The notes below the pieces were generated by a model. It was not told the origin of the DNA. It made no database searches and was given only the letters and a program-made list of their open reading frames with translations. A DNA stretch of 64,000 nucleotides from JAENVT01 sp963773085 (GTDB taxonomy: Bacteria; Actinomycetota; Acidimicrobiia; Acidimicrobiales; Ilumatobacteraceae): positions 1-64,000 of the forward strand of contig CAVYZS010000014.1 in assembly GCA_963773085.1 (NCBI GenBank), read 5' to 3'. How positions within the stretch are numbered: the stretch's first letter is position 1; the number at the start of each line of letters is the position of its first letter. A program made the translations under genes and the position numbers. This document shows, one piece after another, positions 45,652 to 54,917 of the stretch.

Positions 45652-47349
45652 TCACTGGCTGTCGAGCCACGCCTTGGCGGCGCGGTAGGCCTCGAGGCTG
45701 GCTTCGCCGACGACCTTGCTCGCCGTGAAGATCTCGACGACTCCCTCGCGTTCGACAGTCCGGTTGCGCCGAATCTGACGAAGAGTCGCTTCGTCGACAC
45801 CGCTCAGGTACAGCCGTCCGCCGACTGCTTGCAGTCGGTCCACGTAATCCGACAGCACGGCGAAGGACGTCGAACCCAGCACGGCTCGTCCACGGAGCCG
45901 GATCACGACCGCTGGGGCGACAGTGCCTGCTGGATCGGGCAGGTTGGCCTGCAACGTCCTGGCGCCGGCGTAGTAGAGGCTGCCGTAGATGTCGAGCAGG
46001 ACGACTCGTCGCGACTCGAGTTGTTTGGGTGCGGGTTGCTCGATGAAGTGACCCTCGGCGTCAGGGACGAGTTCAACGACCCTCAGGTCCAGCGCCTCCT
46101 GGTTGATCTGCATCAGCAACGCGAGCGCGAGGCCGACTCCGACAGCGGCTGCAACGGGCAGGAACAGGGTGGCTACGAAGGTGGCGATGACACCGATCTC
46201 GGAGTTGCGACCGGTACGCATGATCGCCCGAAAAGCCCCAGTTCTGAGCGACCCGATGGCAGCTACGATCAGCACCGCTGCCAACGTCGACATCACCACA
46301 TTTCCGACGACGCCCGACAAGGCAACGAGGATGACGGCCATCCACAGCCCGGAGAAGATCGCAGCCCATCGTCCCCTTGCACCCGAGGAGACGTTGATCG
46401 CGGTCTGGCCGACCGAACCACCGACGGGTTGACCCTGGAACAGACCCGACACCACGTTGCCGACACCCTGCGCCACGAAATCCTGGTTGGCATCGGACCG
46501 CGAGTTGTCCAGGTTGGGCGCCGACTCGCTGACTCCGGCGCCCTGGATGAGCACCAGCGCGGCGATCGCGAACGCTCCGGCCGCCACACCGAGGGTGAGA
46601 TCGGACAGGTGAGGGAGCGCCGGCATCGGTAGACCACTCGGGATCTCGCCGACATCGCTGACGAGCTCGATCGAACCGGAGCCCCAGATCGCGACCGCGA
46701 CGCTGGGGATGACGAGGGCGATCAGTGACGAGTACGGGGCCGCCTTGGTCCGCGACAGCGTCAGGAGGAGCACCACAGCAACGATTCCGCACAGGGTCGT
46801 ACCGAGATCGATCCGGCCGGGATGAGTGACCAGATCCCATGCCTTCGCCAAGGCATAGGGTCCTGTCACTTCCGCGCCGAAGAAGTCGGCGAGCTGCCCG
46901 AGCACGATGTTGACTGCGACACCGGACAGGAAACCGATCATGACGGAGTGCGGAACGAACCGCGTGTACCGACCGAGGTGCAAGACACCGGCGACGATCA
47001 TCAGAACACCGGTGAGCACGGCGAGCAGGAACAGTACGCGCGAGCGATCTGCTTCGGCGAAGACGCTGACGGCCGAACCGGCAGCCAAGGCGGACGCGCT
47101 CGTCGTGGTGATCACCATCAGCTTGGTGCTCGAACTGAGACCACCGGCAACGGGGCCGACCATGCTGGCGTACAGCCCGTGGACCGGGTTCACGCCGGTG
47201 AGCACGCTCGCTGCCATGCCGTCGGGGACACTGCTGATCGCTCCGGGAATGCCGGCTACGAGCTCGGAACGCGTTGTGCCCTTCTCCGGGGCGCGCCCGC
47301 GTATCCACCGCAGAGTCGTCCGAACGTAGGTTCCAGGCTTCTGGCTCAT
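45652..47349 (-). CDS. SulP-family anion transporter with C-terminal STAS domain
   Basis: About 565 residues from ATG 47349 (MSQKPGTYVRTTLRW); a GTG 11 codons upstream is possible. The transporter core of 10-12 helices opens with ELVAGIPGAISSVPDGMAASVLTGVNPVHGLYASMVGPVAGGL. It includes SVMIGFLSGVAVNIVLGQLADFFG and NQDFVAQGVGNVVSGLFQGQPVGGSVGQTAIN, the SulP signature. The STAS domain (VVLLDIYGSLYYAGARTLQANL ... VVIRLRGRAVLGSTSFAVLSDYV) lies in the cytoplasm. Members carry sulfate or bicarbonate; the substrate is not readable here. Confidence 0.92.
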   Translation of the reverse strand: MSQKPGTYVRTTLRWIRGRAPEKGTTRSELVAGIPGAISSVPDGMAASVLTGVNPVHGLYASMVGPVAGGLSSSTKLMVITTTSASALAAGSAVSVFAEADRSRVLFLLAVLTGVLMIVAGVLHLGRYTRFVPHSVMIGFLSGVAVNIVLGQLADFFGAEVTGPYALAKAWDLVTHPGRIDLGTTLCGIVAVVLLLTLSRTKAAPYSSLIALVIPSVAVAIWGSGSIELVSDVGEIPSGLPMPALPHLSDLTLGVAAGAFAIAALVLIQGAGVSESAPNLDNSRSDANQDFVAQGVGNVVSGLFQGQPVGGSVGQTAINVSSGARGRWAAIFSGLWMAVILVALSGVVGNVVMSTLAAVLIVAAIGSLRTGAFRAIMRTGRNSEIGVIATFVATLFLPVAAAVGVGLALALLMQINQEALDLRVVELVPDAEGHFIEQPAPKQLESRRVVLLDIYGSLYYAGARTLQANLPDPAGTVAPAVVIRLRGRAVLGSTSFAVLSDYVDRLQAVGGRLYLSGVDEATLRQIRRNRTVEREGVVEIFTASKVVGEASLEAYRAAKAWLDSQ

Positions 47350-47503
47350 CCAGGGCAGGACTGTAGAGCCGACCGTCTGCACCGCTTCCCATCGCGGAAG
47401 CGATCCCCTGAATCGGGTGATACCCCCTTTGGAGGGACGTGACTACATTGTCCGCAGAGGGACCACCCCGTCCGGGGCGCCGTCTGACGAAAGGCAGTAA
47501 GCA

Positions 47504-47890
47504 ATGGTTGCGTTCGGCTTGCTCGACGTGTTCTTCACGATGCTCTGGTTCTTCCTGTTCGTCGTGTGGATCATCCTGATCATTCGGGTGTTCAGCGACA
47601 TCTTCCGGAGCGACGATCTCGGCGGTTACGCCAAGGTCCTCTGGATGACTTTCGTCATATTCCTGCCGTTGTTGGGAGTGTTCATCTACATCATGGCCCG
47701 CGGTGCATCGATGACTGATCGAGCCATGAAGGACGCGGAGAAGCAAGAAGACGCCTTCAGCTCGTACGTGCGTCAGACCGCTGGGACTCCCAGCGTTGCC
47801 GACGAGCTCGCCAAGCTGAACGAACTCCGCGCCAGCGGGGCGATCACCGCCGAGGATTACGACGCGGCGAAGGCAAAGATCCTCTCCTGA
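47504..47890 (+). CDS. Two-helix membrane protein with PLDc_N-like and SHOCT domains
   Basis: A 128-residue protein. Residues 1-70 contain two transmembrane helices with the PLDc_N-like pattern (LWFFLFVVWIILIIRVFSDIF ... DLGGYAKVLWMTFVIFLPLLGVFIYIMARG). The last ~30 residues (SVADELAKLNELRASGAITAEDYDAAKAKIL) are a classic SHOCT domain, a short oligomerisation helix pair. Start ATG 47504 follows GAAAGG. Such proteins are common in Actinobacteria and have no firm function. Confidence 0.88.
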   Translation: MVAFGLLDVFFTMLWFFLFVVWIILIIRVFSDIFRSDDLGGYAKVLWMTFVIFLPLLGVFIYIMARGASMTDRAMKDAEKQEDAFSSYVRQTAGTPSVADELAKLNELRASGAITAEDYDAAKAKILS

Positions 47891-47942
47891 CGAGTTGCCC
47901 GAATCGGCTGTCCGAGGTGGCTCGGGGCCGTACGCTCGGGTC

Positions 47943-49622
47943 ATGGCCTTATCCTCCATCTTCGAGTTCGCAGACCGATTCGTCACCGAACAGGCAGCGC
48001 TTGATCCGTGTATGGCCACCGAGGAAGGAATCACCGGCTTCGACCACCTGCTCACCGACTACTCGCCGGCGGGTCAGCAAGCACGGGCCGACCACAACCG
48101 GAGTGCGCTCAGCCAACTCACCCATCTGCCTGAGACGAACGACGACGATCGGCTGGCCAAGGACTTCATCACCGAACGCCTCGAGACATGGCTTCTCGCC
48201 AACGACACCGGCGAATGGCTCCGCGCTCTTCGCGCCATCGATGCGCCGGCCAACATCCTGCGCGGAGTGTTCGATCTCATGCCACGCACCGACGAGCAGG
48301 CCTGGACAAACATCGTCGCTCGCCTGCAGGCTCTCCCCGCAGTCCTCGAAGGTCTGCGGGCCACCTACGAACACGGCCGAGCCACAGGCACGATGGCCGC
48401 CCGCCGCCAGGCTCTCGTCGCCGCGGACCAATGCGCCACCTGGGCCACCAACCGCTGGTTCGACACCTTGGCCGACGAGGCCGCCGCCCAGGCCGAGGTG
48501 CCGGCTGCGCTGCGGCGGAGCGTGCGAGAGGCCGCCCAGGTCACCAACGAGGCCTACGGCGCCTTGGCCGATTATCTGCGCAGCGAGTACGCGCCCGACG
48601 CCGATTCGGTGGACGGGTGCGGACCCGAGCGCTACCGCGTCGGGGTGCGCATCATGCTCGGCGCCGACCTCGATCCACGGGAGATGTACGACTGGGCCTG
48701 GAGCGACTTCCATCGACTGCGTGCCGAGATAGCCGCGACCTGCGCGCTCATCCGGCCAGGGGCGACGTTCGCCGAGGTGATCGACATCCTCGAGAACGAC
48801 CCCGAGCGCGCCGAGCACGGAGTCGATGCATACCAGGCCTGGCTCCAGGAGCTCACGGATCAGGCGCTGAGCCGCAGCAAGGAACACTTCGAGATTCCCG
48901 ACGAGATCGATCGATGCGAGGCGCTCATTCCTCCGGAAGGCTCCGCAGCAGCGGCGTACTACACGGGCCCGTCGGAGGACTTCACCCGCCCAGGGCAAAC
49001 CTGGTACCCCACGCTCGGTCGCACGATGTTCCCACGGTGGGGCGACGTCACCACCTGTTACCACGAGTCGGTGCCGGGCCACCACCTGCAGATCGCCTAC
49101 GCCAAGGTACAAGCTGCGTCGCTCACCCGTATCCAGCGCAGCGCCTTCATCGCCGGGCACGGCGAGGGCTGGGCTCTGTACGCCGAGCAGCTGTGCGACG
49201 AGTTCGGCTGGTTCGAGAATCCCGACCACCGCTTGGGCTTTCTCAGCGCCCAGATGCTGCGCACCGTGCGGGTGATCGTCGACATCGGAATGCACCTGGG
49301 CATGCGCATCCCCGACGGCACGACACTCAACGACGGCACACCGTTCCACGGCGGCGAGGTGTGGACTCCCGATCTCGCCTACGAATTCCTGTTGCACGAG
49401 ACCGGGAGCACCGAGGCCTTCCTGCGCAGCGAGGTCGATCGCTACCTCGGCTGGCCGGCGCAGGCCATCGCCTACAAGATCGGCCAGCGCGAATGGCTGG
49501 CTGCCCGCGACGACGCGCGAGTCGCCGCGGGATCCACGTTCGACCTCAAGGCGTGGCACACGAAGGCCCTGCGCCTCGGCGCGATCGGGCTCGACCAACT
49601 GCGTGCCGAGCTCGCCCGATAG
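47943..49622 (+). CDS. DUF885 family protein, putative metallopeptidase
   Basis: A 559-residue cytoplasmic protein starting MALSSIFEFADRFVTEQAAL. It belongs to DUF885: YHESVPGHHLQIAYAK is the His-rich metal-site motif of the family (HESxPGHH), preceded by RTMFPRWGDVTTC and followed by FIAGHGEGWALYAEQLCDEFGWF and GWPAQAIAYKIGQREWLAARDDA. The fold is related to M3-like alpha-helical metallopeptidases, but the substrate is unproven. It starts 53 bases after the SHOCT gene. Confidence 0.9.
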   Translation: MALSSIFEFADRFVTEQAALDPCMATEEGITGFDHLLTDYSPAGQQARADHNRSALSQLTHLPETNDDDRLAKDFITERLETWLLANDTGEWLRALRAIDAPANILRGVFDLMPRTDEQAWTNIVARLQALPAVLEGLRATYEHGRATGTMAARRQALVAADQCATWATNRWFDTLADEAAAQAEVPAALRRSVREAAQVTNEAYGALADYLRSEYAPDADSVDGCGPERYRVGVRIMLGADLDPREMYDWAWSDFHRLRAEIAATCALIRPGATFAEVIDILENDPERAEHGVDAYQAWLQELTDQALSRSKEHFEIPDEIDRCEALIPPEGSAAAAYYTGPSEDFTRPGQTWYPTLGRTMFPRWGDVTTCYHESVPGHHLQIAYAKVQAASLTRIQRSAFIAGHGEGWALYAEQLCDEFGWFENPDHRLGFLSAQMLRTVRVIVDIGMHLGMRIPDGTTLNDGTPFHGGEVWTPDLAYEFLLHETGSTEAFLRSEVDRYLGWPAQAIAYKIGQREWLAARDDARVAAGSTFDLKAWHTKALRLGAIGLDQLRAELAR

Positions 49623-49643
49623 CCGCGCTCCAACAGTGCGAAC

Positions 49644-50042
49644 TCAGCCCTCGGCCTGGTCGAGCGCTCCGAAGAACCCGACGACCCGCAGCAGCTTGCC
49701 GTCGTCATCGAACTCGACGAAGTCGGTACCACTGACCGCAACCGTCCCATCGGGCCCGACGAGGTCCCACCCGTAGCGAGCGAAGCCGTGGTGCGCGTCG
49801 ACAGCGGTGGTGCGCTGGAAGTGATGGCCGGCATAGTGCGTCAGGACGACGTCGGCCAGCCCGTTGATCTCGACGTGACCGCGTCCGGCGAGAGGAGGGT
49901 CGAATAGCACGCCGTCGATGTTCCAGCAGGCGGCGACGAGTGCCTCGCGACGAGCTCGGTCGGCGAGCGCATACGCCTCGAGATGGAGCTCGATCGTGGC
50001 TGTCATGGAAACTGTGTCTTGTGTTGTATCTGTGTTGCTCAT
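49644..50042 (-). CDS. NTF2/SnoaL-like protein
   Basis: A 132-residue protein from ATG 50042 (MSNTDTTQDTVSMTATIELH). The cone-shaped NTF2 fold is suggested by HLEAYALADRARREALVAACWNIDGVLFDPPLAGRGHVEINGLADVV, then FQRTTAVDAHHGFARYGWDLVGPDGTVAVSGTDFVEFDDDGKLLRVVGFFGAL. Members are small-molecule isomerases, hydrolases or binding proteins. It is divergent from an XRE regulator with a 119-bp gap, an arrangement often seen for regulator-target pairs. Confidence 0.87.
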   Translation of the reverse strand: MSNTDTTQDTVSMTATIELHLEAYALADRARREALVAACWNIDGVLFDPPLAGRGHVEINGLADVVLTHYAGHHFQRTTAVDAHHGFARYGWDLVGPDGTVAVSGTDFVEFDDDGKLLRVVGFFGALDQAEG

Positions 50043-50161
50043 GAGCATCACCATGCGCCGCGTCGCGTACGCATGGCGATTACCCGTCGGGTCACGACGA
50101 CGGCGATTCCATTACCTCACAGGTCATGGTGGCGACAAGCAAACGTCCCTACAGTGAGACG

Positions 50162-50968
50162 ATGGCCCGAACACCGGTAGGTGAACTGCTCCGTGACTGG
50201 CGGACTCGGCGGCGACGCAGCCAGATGGACCTGGCGCTCGAGGTCGGGGTATCGACGCGTCACCTCAGCTTCGTCGAAACCGGCCGCTCCCGACCGAGTG
50301 CGGAGCTCGTGCTGGCACTCGCCGCTCATCTCGAAGTCCCACTACGAGAACGTAACGGGCTGTTACTGGCCGCCGGCTACGCGCCGCAGTTCTCGCAGAT
50401 GCCACTCGACGATCCGGCGATGAACATGGTGCGGGCCTCGGTCCAGCGCATGCTCGATGCTCACGATCCGTATCCGGGTGTGGTGATCGATCGGCAATGG
50501 AATGTCAAGATCGCCAACCGCGCCGGGCTGGCGCTCACGCATGGCCTGCCCGACTCCTTGCTCGGTCCCCCACTGAACGTGTACCGACTGTGCCTGCATC
50601 CCGACGGCCTCGCCCGGCGCATCACCAACATCGTCGATTGGGCGTCGTACCTCCTACGCCAGCTCCGCCGCTCGATCGTCCTCACCGGCGACCCGACCCT
50701 GGTGGCGTTGCTCGCCGAAGTGTCGAGCTACCCCAACGTGGCCCAGATCATCCCGATGCTCGGCGTCGCTCAGGGCGACGAACCGCCCTTGCTGGTGCCG
50801 GTCCGTCTCACCACACCCCTTGGCGAGCTGTCGCTGTTCACGACCCTGACCACGTTCGGAACCCCACTCGATGTCACCATCGACGAACTGGCCATCGAAC
50901 TGTTCTTCCCGGCGGATGATCACAGCGACGAGATGCTGCGCGACCTGTCGATGGCCAGTCAAGGTTGA
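50162..50968 (+). CDS. XRE-type regulator with MmyB-like ligand domain
   Basis: A 268-residue protein from ATG 50162 (MARTPVGELLRDWRTRRRRS). The helix-turn-helix is QMDLALEVGVSTRHLSFVETGRSRPSAELVLALAAHLEVPLRERN. The C-terminal half is the MmyB-like PAS-type domain: LLLAAGYAPQFSQMPLDDP, YPGVVIDRQWNVKIANRAGLAL, LCLHPDGLARRITNIVDWASYLLRQLRR. Such regulators bind a small hydrophobic ligand and control an adjacent gene, here probably the NTF2-like gene. A start 12 codons upstream is less likely. Confidence 0.88.
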   Translation: MARTPVGELLRDWRTRRRRSQMDLALEVGVSTRHLSFVETGRSRPSAELVLALAAHLEVPLRERNGLLLAAGYAPQFSQMPLDDPAMNMVRASVQRMLDAHDPYPGVVIDRQWNVKIANRAGLALTHGLPDSLLGPPLNVYRLCLHPDGLARRITNIVDWASYLLRQLRRSIVLTGDPTLVALLAEVSSYPNVAQIIPMLGVAQGDEPPLLVPVRLTTPLGELSLFTTLTTFGTPLDVTIDELAIELFFPADDHSDEMLRDLSMASQG

Positions 50969-51069
50969 TTCGGCCATCGCCGACGATGCGACGCCAGGCC
51001 CTATCACGGTACGATCGTTCCATCCCGCGGCGCATGAACACGGCACGGGCACCGTGAACGAGTCACGTC

Positions 51070-51993
51070 ATGACGGCCAGCGCAACCACCTCCCGACAAA
51101 CGACAAACATCCCGATCGCCGCGTCCCTCATGGCGCTGGGCGCCGGCGTGGTGTGGAGCTTCGGTGCCGTGACCGCTCGTTTGGCCAAGCAGGCCGACCC
51201 GTTCCAATACTTGATCTGGCGGTCGGTCGGGGTCTTGGTCGTGATGGAGGTGATCACAGCCTGTCGCCGCCAACCGATGTTGCTCCGAAAGGCCTACACG
51301 TCGGGGCGATGGATGATGACGGCCAACGTGGGGCTGCTGCTCGCCTCGCTCGCCTTCATCTACGCGGTGAAGACGACCACAGCGGCCAACGCCTCGTTCC
51401 TCGGATCGATCACTCCGCTGGTGGCGGTGGTGCTGGCCCGGATGGTGCTCGGTGAGCGCCTGTCACGGGTCACCCTCGGAGCGATCGTCGTCGCCTTCAT
51501 CGGACTCGTCGTGACCGTCTTCGGCGATCTCCACGCCGGCAACATGATCGGCAACTTTGCAGCGCTGATGGCTTCGGTCGGTTTCGCGATCTACACCATC
51601 AGTGTGCGTTCCGACTCGAAGGTCGATTGGTCACCAGTGCTTTCGGGCTACGCGGCAATGATGATCGTGCTGTGCTCGATCATCACGCTCGCGCACGGCA
51701 AGACGCTCTTGCCTCCGGCGAAGGACATGGTGCTGGCTCTCGCGCATGGCGCGGTCTTCATCGTCGTCGGCACGACGTTGTTCAACCGCGGGTCGAAACA
51801 CGTACCCGCTGTGCCGATGACCGTGTTCGCCCAAACCGAGATGGTGTTCGTGCCGCTCTGGGCGTTCCTGGTGCTCAGTGAAGCACCGAAGCCGGCAACC
51901 GTCGTAGGCGGGGCGATCATCTTCGCAGCCGTCGTCGGGAAGGCCGTTCTCGACACCGCACCGGGAGCGGTCCAGCCTGTCCAGGAGTGCTAG
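51070..51993 (+). CDS. DMT-superfamily (EamA) transporter
   Basis: A 307-residue protein with ten transmembrane helices arranged as two EamA repeats (SLMALGAGVVWSFGAVTARLA ... and NFAALMASVGFAIYTISVRSDSK ...). The helix-4 region TTTAANASFLGSITPLVAVVLARMVLGERLS and VPMTVFAQTEMVFVPLWAFLVLSEAPKP are the family's conserved helix ends. These proteins export metabolites such as amino acids. It ends 36 bases before the PotA-type gene and may be co-transcribed with it. Confidence 0.9.
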   Translation: MTASATTSRQTTNIPIAASLMALGAGVVWSFGAVTARLAKQADPFQYLIWRSVGVLVVMEVITACRRQPMLLRKAYTSGRWMMTANVGLLLASLAFIYAVKTTTAANASFLGSITPLVAVVLARMVLGERLSRVTLGAIVVAFIGLVVTVFGDLHAGNMIGNFAALMASVGFAIYTISVRSDSKVDWSPVLSGYAAMMIVLCSIITLAHGKTLLPPAKDMVLALAHGAVFIVVGTTLFNRGSKHVPAVPMTVFAQTEMVFVPLWAFLVLSEAPKPATVVGGAIIFAAVVGKAVLDTAPGAVQPVQEC

Positions 51994-52029
51994 CACGATT
52001 GCGCCGGTCGGACGCGCTAGAAAGTACCG

Positions 52030-53109
52030 ATGCGCTCGAACCAACGAGTTATCGATGGGCCCGGCGGACAGGTTGAGTTGGTCAACCTGACCAAGACCTA
52101 CGATCGGGACCCGGTGCTGAAAGGCATCAATCTCACCATCGAACGCGGTGAGTTCTTCTCATTGCTCGGCCCCAGCGGTTGCGGTAAGACCACGACGTTG
52201 CGGCTGATCGGTGGCTTCGAATCGGCCGACAGCGGCGAGGTGCTGATCGATGGCGTCGACATGGTCGACGTGGCTCCGGAGAAACGGCCGGTGAACACCG
52301 TCTTCCAGAGCTACGCGCTGTTCCCACACTTGACCGTTGCCGACAACGTCGGGTTCGGGCTGCGCTTTCAGAAGGCCAGCAAAGCCGAGGTGAACCAGCG
52401 AGTCGGCGACGCGTTGGATCTGGTGCGACTCAACGGTTTCGAGCGACGCAAGGCGCATCAGCTCTCCGGTGGTCAGCAGCAGCGCGTCGCCCTGGCCCGG
52501 GCGCTCGTGCTGCGACCCAAGGTGCTGCTCCTCGACGAACCACTCGGCGCTCTCGACGCCAAGCTCCGCAAGACACTGCAGGTCGAACTGCGCGCCCTGC
52601 ATCGCGACGTCGGCATCACCTTCGTCTACGTCACCCACGATCAGGAAGAAGCTCTGACGATGAGCGATCGCCTGGCCGTGATGAACCACGGCGAGATCGA
52701 GCAGATCGGGACGCCGAAGGAGACCTACGAGGAGCCGGCCAGCGCCTACGTCGCCGACTTCCTGGGTGTCGCCAACCTGCTCCCGGCCGTGGTCAGCACG
52801 GCTGGTCGGGTCATTGTGAACGGAGCGGAGCACACCGCCGACACCGCCGGCATCAGCGGCGAGTGCACGGTGGTCATCCGCCCCGAGCGGGTGCTGCTTT
52901 CGCCTCTGGGTGACGGCCATCTCGAAGCCGTCCCGGCGACCGTCGAACGGCGTATCTACGTCGGAGCTGTCACCCAGGTCCTGTTGCGTCTCGGTGATCA
53001 CCAGTTGCAGGCGCTCGTGGCCAACGACGGTTCACCGCTGTGTGGCGCAGAAGGCGAGACCGTCGATGCCTACCTGCCCCCCAACGCGATCCGAGTCCTG
53101 GCCAACTGA
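52030..53109 (+). CDS. potA: Spermidine/putrescine-type ABC transporter ATPase, PotA-like
   Basis: A 359-residue ATPase: Walker A GPSGCGKTT, Q-loop VFQSYALFPHLTV, signature LSGGQQQR, Walker B VLLLDEPLGALD, H-loop VYVTHDQEEALTMSDRLAVM, and a C-terminal TOBE domain (VIRPERVLLSPL). The PotA family drives import of polyamines and related amines. It is encoded on the plus strand, converging with the permease gene, so the transporter is split over two transcripts. Confidence 0.9.
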   Translation: MRSNQRVIDGPGGQVELVNLTKTYDRDPVLKGINLTIERGEFFSLLGPSGCGKTTTLRLIGGFESADSGEVLIDGVDMVDVAPEKRPVNTVFQSYALFPHLTVADNVGFGLRFQKASKAEVNQRVGDALDLVRLNGFERRKAHQLSGGQQQRVALARALVLRPKVLLLDEPLGALDAKLRKTLQVELRALHRDVGITFVYVTHDQEEALTMSDRLAVMNHGEIEQIGTPKETYEEPASAYVADFLGVANLLPAVVSTAGRVIVNGAEHTADTAGISGECTVVIRPERVLLSPLGDGHLEAVPATVERRIYVGAVTQVLLRLGDHQLQALVANDGSPLCGAEGETVDAYLPPNAIRVLAN

Positions 53110-53133
53110 CCGTGGTGATCGGCGGGTCGCGGG

Positions 53134-54000
53134 TCACCCGACCGCGGCGAGACTGCCCAGCTGGGCGTCTTCACCTCCGCCTTGACGGGATCGCATGCGC
53201 CGCATCACCAATGCGGCCACGGCAACCAACGCCAGGGTGAACACCAGCATGATGGTGGCCAGGGCGTTGAGTGCCGGCGTCGCCGTGGCTCGACCACCGG
53301 AGTAGATCTTCATCGGAACGGTTTCACTTGCCGCGCCCGTCGACAGGAACGACGAGATCACGAAATCGTCGATCGAACCGGCGAACACCACCATCACGCT
53401 GGCGAAGATCGCCGGCCCGAGCAGGGGCAGCAACACCAGACGCATCGCCTGAAAGCGGTTGGCGCCGAGGTCGCGGGCAGCTTCCTCGTACTGCGGACCA
53501 ATTGCCGCCAAGCGACCGCGGACGATCACGACGACAAATGAGATGCTGAACGTGATGTGCCCGAGAAGTTGGGTGGTGAATCCCCGCGGTACACCGGTGT
53601 AGATCTGGGTGAAGACGAGGAACAGGGCGACACCCATGACGATCTCGGGAGTCACCAGAGGGACCAGCATCAGCCCGTTCGAGGCCTTGGAGGCCCGGCC
53701 ACGCCACCGCTGCAGGCCGATCGCCATCGCCACCCCGATCGGAGTGGTCAACAGCATGCTCAGAGCAGCCAGCTGGAGTGAATTCTTCAACGGTTGGCGC
53801 AAGGAGTCGTCGTGCCAGACCGACTGCAGCGGATCCGTGAAGTACCAGCGCCATGATGGTGACTGGAACGCCGAACGGCTCTTGCCGGAGTTGAACGAGA
53901 TCCGCATGGCCACCAGCACCGGCACCAACGACCACAAGATGTACAGCCAGGTGATCGCCGCCAGACCGAACGCATGACGACCGGGACGGTTCCGTCTCAT
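53134..54000 (-). CDS. potC: Polyamine-type ABC permease, PotC-like
   Basis: A 288-residue permease with six helices. The N-terminal helix is AITWLYILWSLVPVLVAMRISFN, and the EAA loop is YEEAARDLGANRFQAMRLVLLPLLGPAI, typical of PotC/PotI. The C-terminus ends in RRMRSRQGGGED. It overlaps the PotB-like gene by four bases (ATGA). The substrate follows from the whole cluster: an amine compound rather than necessarily spermidine. Confidence 0.88.
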   Translation of the reverse strand: MRRNRPGRHAFGLAAITWLYILWSLVPVLVAMRISFNSGKSRSAFQSPSWRWYFTDPLQSVWHDDSLRQPLKNSLQLAALSMLLTTPIGVAMAIGLQRWRGRASKASNGLMLVPLVTPEIVMGVALFLVFTQIYTGVPRGFTTQLLGHITFSISFVVVIVRGRLAAIGPQYEEAARDLGANRFQAMRLVLLPLLGPAIFASVMVVFAGSIDDFVISSFLSTGAASETVPMKIYSGGRATATPALNALATIMLVFTLALVAVAALVMRRMRSRQGGGEDAQLGSLAAVG

Positions 54001-54914
54001 GTGGCCACCGCTCGCTGAGCACGCACGGTGACGACGAGGTAGTAGGTCATCAACACCAACAACATCGCCGACAGGATCAGCACCAACGATGCTCCGGTCT
54101 GCGACTGGCTGCTGCCGCGCAAGTCTCGTTCGATCTGGTTTCCGATCATCTCGGTTCGGGGTGACCCGCTCGACAAGAACGTGTTGGTGTAGTAGTCGCC
54201 GAACATCGGCAGCACGGTGATGACCGAGGCTGCCATCAGACCGGGGATCGACAGCGGCAGCGTGACTCGCTGGAACACGCGGCGCGGCGACCCGCCGAGA
54301 TCGCGACCGGCCTCGATCAGCCGCCCGTCGAGTCGTTCCAAGGCAGCGTAGAGCGGAAGGATGAAGAACGGGATGTATCCGTAGACCAACCCGATGACCA
54401 CGGTCGAGCCGTCACCGTCGAGCCAGTTGCGTGAACCGCCGAGGTGCAGCCAAGCAAGCACGCGGTTGAAGTAGCCGTCGACCTGCAGGAGGTTGACCCA
54501 GGCGAGCATGCGCATGAGATAACTGATCCAAAAGGGCAGCACAAGCGCAGCCAGGAGGACGCCACGCCAGCGACGGGCGTAGCGAGCCACGTAGTACGCC
54601 ACCGGATAGCCGATCAGGCAGCACAGGAGCAGCGCCGCCCCGACGTACATCAAGGTGCGAACCACCACGCCGCCGAGGTCGCCCCCGAACACGCGGTCGA
54701 TGACCTTGTTCATCGCCGTGAAGTCCCACGACAACGGGCTCCACACCGGGTCGGGGGTACGCAGGATCGGATCGACCTGACCGAAGGCGACCGCGGCTAT
54801 GGCATAGAACGGCACCACGAACAGCGCCAACAGCCACACCACACCCGGCAGGCTGAGCATCCCCCAGAACCCGTTGCGATGCCCGCCCGGTGCTGCGCCG
54901 GCGGCGTGGGCCAT
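53997..54914 (-). CDS. potB: Polyamine-type ABC permease, PotB-like
   Basis: A 305-residue permease beginning MAHAAGAAPGGHRNGFWGML. Six helices follow, with GVVWLLALFVVPFYAIAAVAFG, SYLMRMLAWVNLLQVDGYFN (the PotB-type RxxAW segment) and the EAA loop LIEAGRDLGGSPRRVFQRVTLPLSIPGLM. It lies three bases downstream of the PotD-like gene and overlaps the PotC-like gene, forming a tight operon. Confidence 0.88.
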   Translation of the reverse strand: MAHAAGAAPGGHRNGFWGMLSLPGVVWLLALFVVPFYAIAAVAFGQVDPILRTPDPVWSPLSWDFTAMNKVIDRVFGGDLGGVVVRTLMYVGAALLLCCLIGYPVAYYVARYARRWRGVLLAALVLPFWISYLMRMLAWVNLLQVDGYFNRVLAWLHLGGSRNWLDGDGSTVVIGLVYGYIPFFILPLYAALERLDGRLIEAGRDLGGSPRRVFQRVTLPLSIPGLMAASVITVLPMFGDYYTNTFLSSGSPRTEMIGNQIERDLRGSSQSQTGASLVLILSAMLLVLMTYYLVVTVRAQRAVAT

Positions 54915-54917
54915 ACG

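Noticed and set aside
46073..48055. A 660-codon minus-strand open frame
   Set aside because: It spans the SulP gene in another frame, the intergenic region and the SHOCT gene antisense; none of it resembles a protein family.
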